From: Curvibacter sp.
GTDB taxonomy: Bacteria; Pseudomonadota; Gammaproteobacteria; Burkholderiales; Burkholderiaceae_C
DNA length: 21,598 nucleotides
Assembly: GCA_003500955.1 (NCBI GenBank)
Contig: DNQP01000101.1
Location: 10,436-32,033 of the forward strand
Direction of reading: 5' to 3'
In this document: piece after piece, positions 19,995 to 21,598 of the stretch
Layout: each line of letters begins with the position of its first letter
How positions within the stretch are numbered: position 1 is the first letter of the stretch
Made by a program: the position numbers and the translations under genes
The notes under the pieces: model-generated
What the model saw: the letters and a program-made list of their open reading frames with translations, nothing else
The model's database searches: none
Told to the model about the DNA's origin: nothing

Positions 19995-20808
19995 GTTCGT
20001 CGGTGAGCAGACCCAAGGCCGCACCGACCTCCTTTTCCGTCTTGAACGCCAGCACATGGTCCGCGCGCGTTCGTCCCTTGTTGATCGCAGCGACCGGCTT
20101 GCCCACCGCCACCGCCTCCTCCACAAAGCGGTAGCCCGAGTACACCATCAGCGACGAACCGGCCACGAGTACGGCGTCGGCCTGCGCCAAGGCCTGACGC
20201 ACCGCCGCCACCCGATCGCGCGGCACACTCTCGCCGAAGAACACCACATCGGGCTTGAGCATGCCGCCGCAGGCCGCGCAATCGGGCACGTCAAAGGTCG
20301 CGAAGTCCCGCCCCTCCAGATCGGCATCGCCATCGGCCAGGCTGCGCGCATCGAGCGCCAGCCAGTCGGGGTTGCGCGCCATCAGCTCTTCCTGCAGCGC
20401 GCGGCGGGGCGTACGCACACCACAACCCAGGCAGCAGACCGTGTCGATGCGGCCGTGCAGGTCCACTACCTTCGTGCTGCCCGCGGCCTGGTGCAGGCCG
20501 TCGACGTTCTGCGTGACCAGCAAGCCGATACGCCCCGCACGCTCCAGCTGGGCGAGCGCATGGTGCGCGGCTGTGGGCTGGGCATGGGCCATGGTGCGCC
20601 AGCCCAGCATGCTGCGCGCCCAGTAGCGCTTGCGCGCCACCGGGTCACCGGTGAAGACGTGGAAGCGCATGGGCTCGCGCTGTTTCCAGGCGCCGTTCTC
20701 GTCGCGGTAGTCGGGGATGCCGGCGGCGGTGCTGCAGCCGGCGCCGGTGATGACGAGCAGGCGCGGGTGCTGTTGCACGAAGTCGATCAGGGGCTGCAGG
20801 TCGGCCAT
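19915..20808 (-). CDS. Sir2-family NAD-dependent protein deacylase
   Basis: A 297-residue sirtuin. Seen: GAGCSTAAGIPDYRD (22-36) for NAD binding, TQNVDGLHQAAGS (99-111), catalytic His118 in DLHGRID, a zinc site C126/C129 and C177/C180, and FFGESVP plus AGSSLMVYSG in the second half of the Rossmann domain. It removes acyl groups from lysines using NAD+, in the cytoplasm. The core ends near LGLLTDELSQRS (about residue 274); the last ~25 residues (rich in Ser, Thr, Pro, Ala and His) are encoded antisense to the Tdi1-like gene and look like read-through into inserted DNA rather than native sequence. The start is ATG. The glcB gene upstream is separated from it by a terminator-like hairpin. Confidence 0.92.
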   Translation of the reverse strand: MADLQPLIDFVQQHPRLLVITGAGCSTAAGIPDYRDENGAWKQREPMRFHVFTGDPVARKRYWARSMLGWRTMAHAQPTAAHHALAQLERAGRIGLLVTQNVDGLHQAAGSTKVVDLHGRIDTVCCLGCGVRTPRRALQEELMARNPDWLALDARSLADGDADLEGRDFATFDVPDCAACGGMLKPDVVFFGESVPRDRVAAVRQALAQADAVLVAGSSLMVYSGYRFVEEAVAVGKPVAAINKGRTRADHVLAFKTEKEVGAALGLLTDELSQRSSTAPAPHPAVGGSTHGDVQTP

Positions 20809-20861
20809 GCGCGGATTGTGCTGACTTTGCGTGACAGCTGCAGGGTGAGGGGCATGCCCAT

Positions 20862-20891
20862 GAACAACGGCGCCCGCAGGCGCCGTTGTTC
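20862..20891 (-). terminator. Strong hairpin after glcB
   Basis: GAACAACGGCGCC-CGCA-GGCGCCGTTGTTC: a perfect 13-bp stem with a 4-nt loop, 18 bp after the glcB stop codon. The A-rich and T-rich ends of the arms form the stem base, as in many GC-rich-genome terminators; there is no separate U-run. It is symmetrical, so it could act on either strand. Confidence 0.75.
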
Positions 20892-20909
20892 ACCTCGGGT
20901 GCGGGTGCT

Positions 20910-21598
20910 TTACGCAGCGGCCTTGATGCCGGCCGAGGCCTGAGCCGCTTTGACCTTGAGACGCCAGGCGTGCAGCAGCGGCTCGGTGTAGCCGCTGGGC
21001 TGCTCCAGGCCCTTGAAGACCAGGTCGGTGGCAGCCTTGTAGGCCATGGAGGTGTCGAAGTTGCCGGCCATCTTCTGGTACAGCGGGTCGCCAGCGTTCT
21101 GCTGGTCCACCACGGCGGCCATGCGTTCGAAGGCGGCGCGCACCTGGGCTTCGGTCACGATGCCGTGCAGCAGCCAGTTGGCGATGTGCTGGCTGCTGAT
21201 GCGCAGCGTGGCACGGTCTTCCATGAGGCCGACGTTGTGGATGTCGGGCACCTTGGAGCAGCCCACGCCCTGGTCGATCCAGCGCACCACATAGCCCAGG
21301 ATGCCCTGGCAGTTGTTCTCGATCTCCTGCGTGATCTCTTCGGCGCTCCAGTGGGGCTTCTCGGCCACGGGCACGGTCAGCAGGCCGGTGAGCAGCTGCG
21401 CCTCCAGCGCCTTGAAGCCCTTGCCGGTCGCCTGCTGCTCCAGCTTGTCCTGGATCTCGGCCACGTTGACCTGGTGGTAGTGCAGCGCGTGCAGCGTGGC
21501 GGCGGTGGGCGAGGGCACCCAGGCGGTGTTGGCGCCGGCCTGCGGGTGCACGATCTTCTGCTTGAGCATGGCGGCCATCAGGTCGGGCATGGCCCACA
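20910..21598 (-). CDS. glcB: Malate synthase G, C-terminal part
   Basis: The visible 229 codons are the C-terminal third of malate synthase G; the gene continues beyond the window's right edge with [11 protein letters not shown] in frame. Seen: [38 protein letters not shown], which contains the residues equivalent to E. coli Cys617 and the catalytic base Asp631. The enzyme condenses glyoxylate and acetyl-CoA to malate, in glyoxylate and glycolate metabolism in the cytoplasm. The fragment ends [13 protein letters not shown] with TAA at 20910-20912. It is followed by a strong hairpin and then the sirtuin gene on the same strand. Confidence 0.95.
   Translation of the reverse strand, partial: WAMPDLMAAMLKQKIVHPQAGANTAWVPSPTAATLHALHYHQVNVAEIQDKLEQQATGKGFKALEAQLLTGLLTVPVAEKPHWSAEEITQEIENNCQGILGYVVRWIDQGVGCSKVPDIHNVGLMEDRATLRISSQHIANWLLHGIVTEAQVRAAFERMAAVVDQQNAGDPLYQKMAGNFDTSMAYKAATDLVFKGLEQPSGYTEPLLHAWRLKVKAAQASAGIKAAA

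Overview
The window is chromosomal DNA of a GC-rich betaproteobacterium. The gene families (TrkA/TrkH, AzgA-type NCS2 permease, LigE-like GST, malate synthase G, Cys-rich CWC protein) and the sparse promoters with only a -10-like TAGACT/TACACT box suggest Burkholderiales, most likely Comamonadaceae; this is inference from family content. Most of the window is dense, very GC-rich housekeeping sequence, broken by two visibly AT-richer accessory segments.

Layout. 1-215 (-): 5' end of a class II glutamine amidotransferase. 321-2807 (-): accessory segment 1, an ABC-type ATPase followed by a DUF4435/TOPRIM protein, which is the composition and order of the PARIS anti-phage system (AriA, AriB). 2931-5553 (-): a CDF metal-efflux protein and a 14-TM drug-efflux MFS protein in one operon. 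5610-7743: small c-type cytochrome (+), Cys-rich CWC protein (-) and GT39-like membrane glycosyltransferase (+). 7768-12597 (+): GST, trkA-trkH potassium uptake pair, a small secreted protein and a TauE/SafE exporter. 12604-14329 (-): NCS2 purine permease followed by a thioesterase. 14443-17658 (+): AsmA-family protein, PaaI-type thioesterase, KTSC-domain protein. 17659-19994 (+): accessory segment 2. 19915-21598 (-): sirtuin and the 3' part of malate synthase G.

Accessory segment 2 looks like an integron remnant without an integrase. It has GTTA/CAG repeats spaced like the integrase-binding repeats of the class 1 attI1 site, a GTTAGGC core, and a 16-codon leader ORF with a strong SD whose stop codon lies inside GTTAGGC, as in attI1 ORF-11. 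A CYTH-domain gene follows 6 bp after the core and ends with its TAA inside a 60-bp attC-like element whose 3' core is decayed. Behind it lie a secreted protein with a CPxGPGPGE N-terminus and a Tdi1-like (DUF1851) type VI immunity protein. The segment ends inside the 3' end of the sirtuin gene, whose last ~25 codons are antisense to the immunity gene.

Working together: TrkA gates TrkH for K+ uptake; the CDF and MFS proteins are a co-transcribed efflux pair; AriA and AriB would form a sensor/effector immune complex. Three promoter regions (about 5584, 6189 and 16898) contain perfect inverted repeats that suggest local control. No tRNA, rRNA, CRISPR array or intact insertion sequence was seen.
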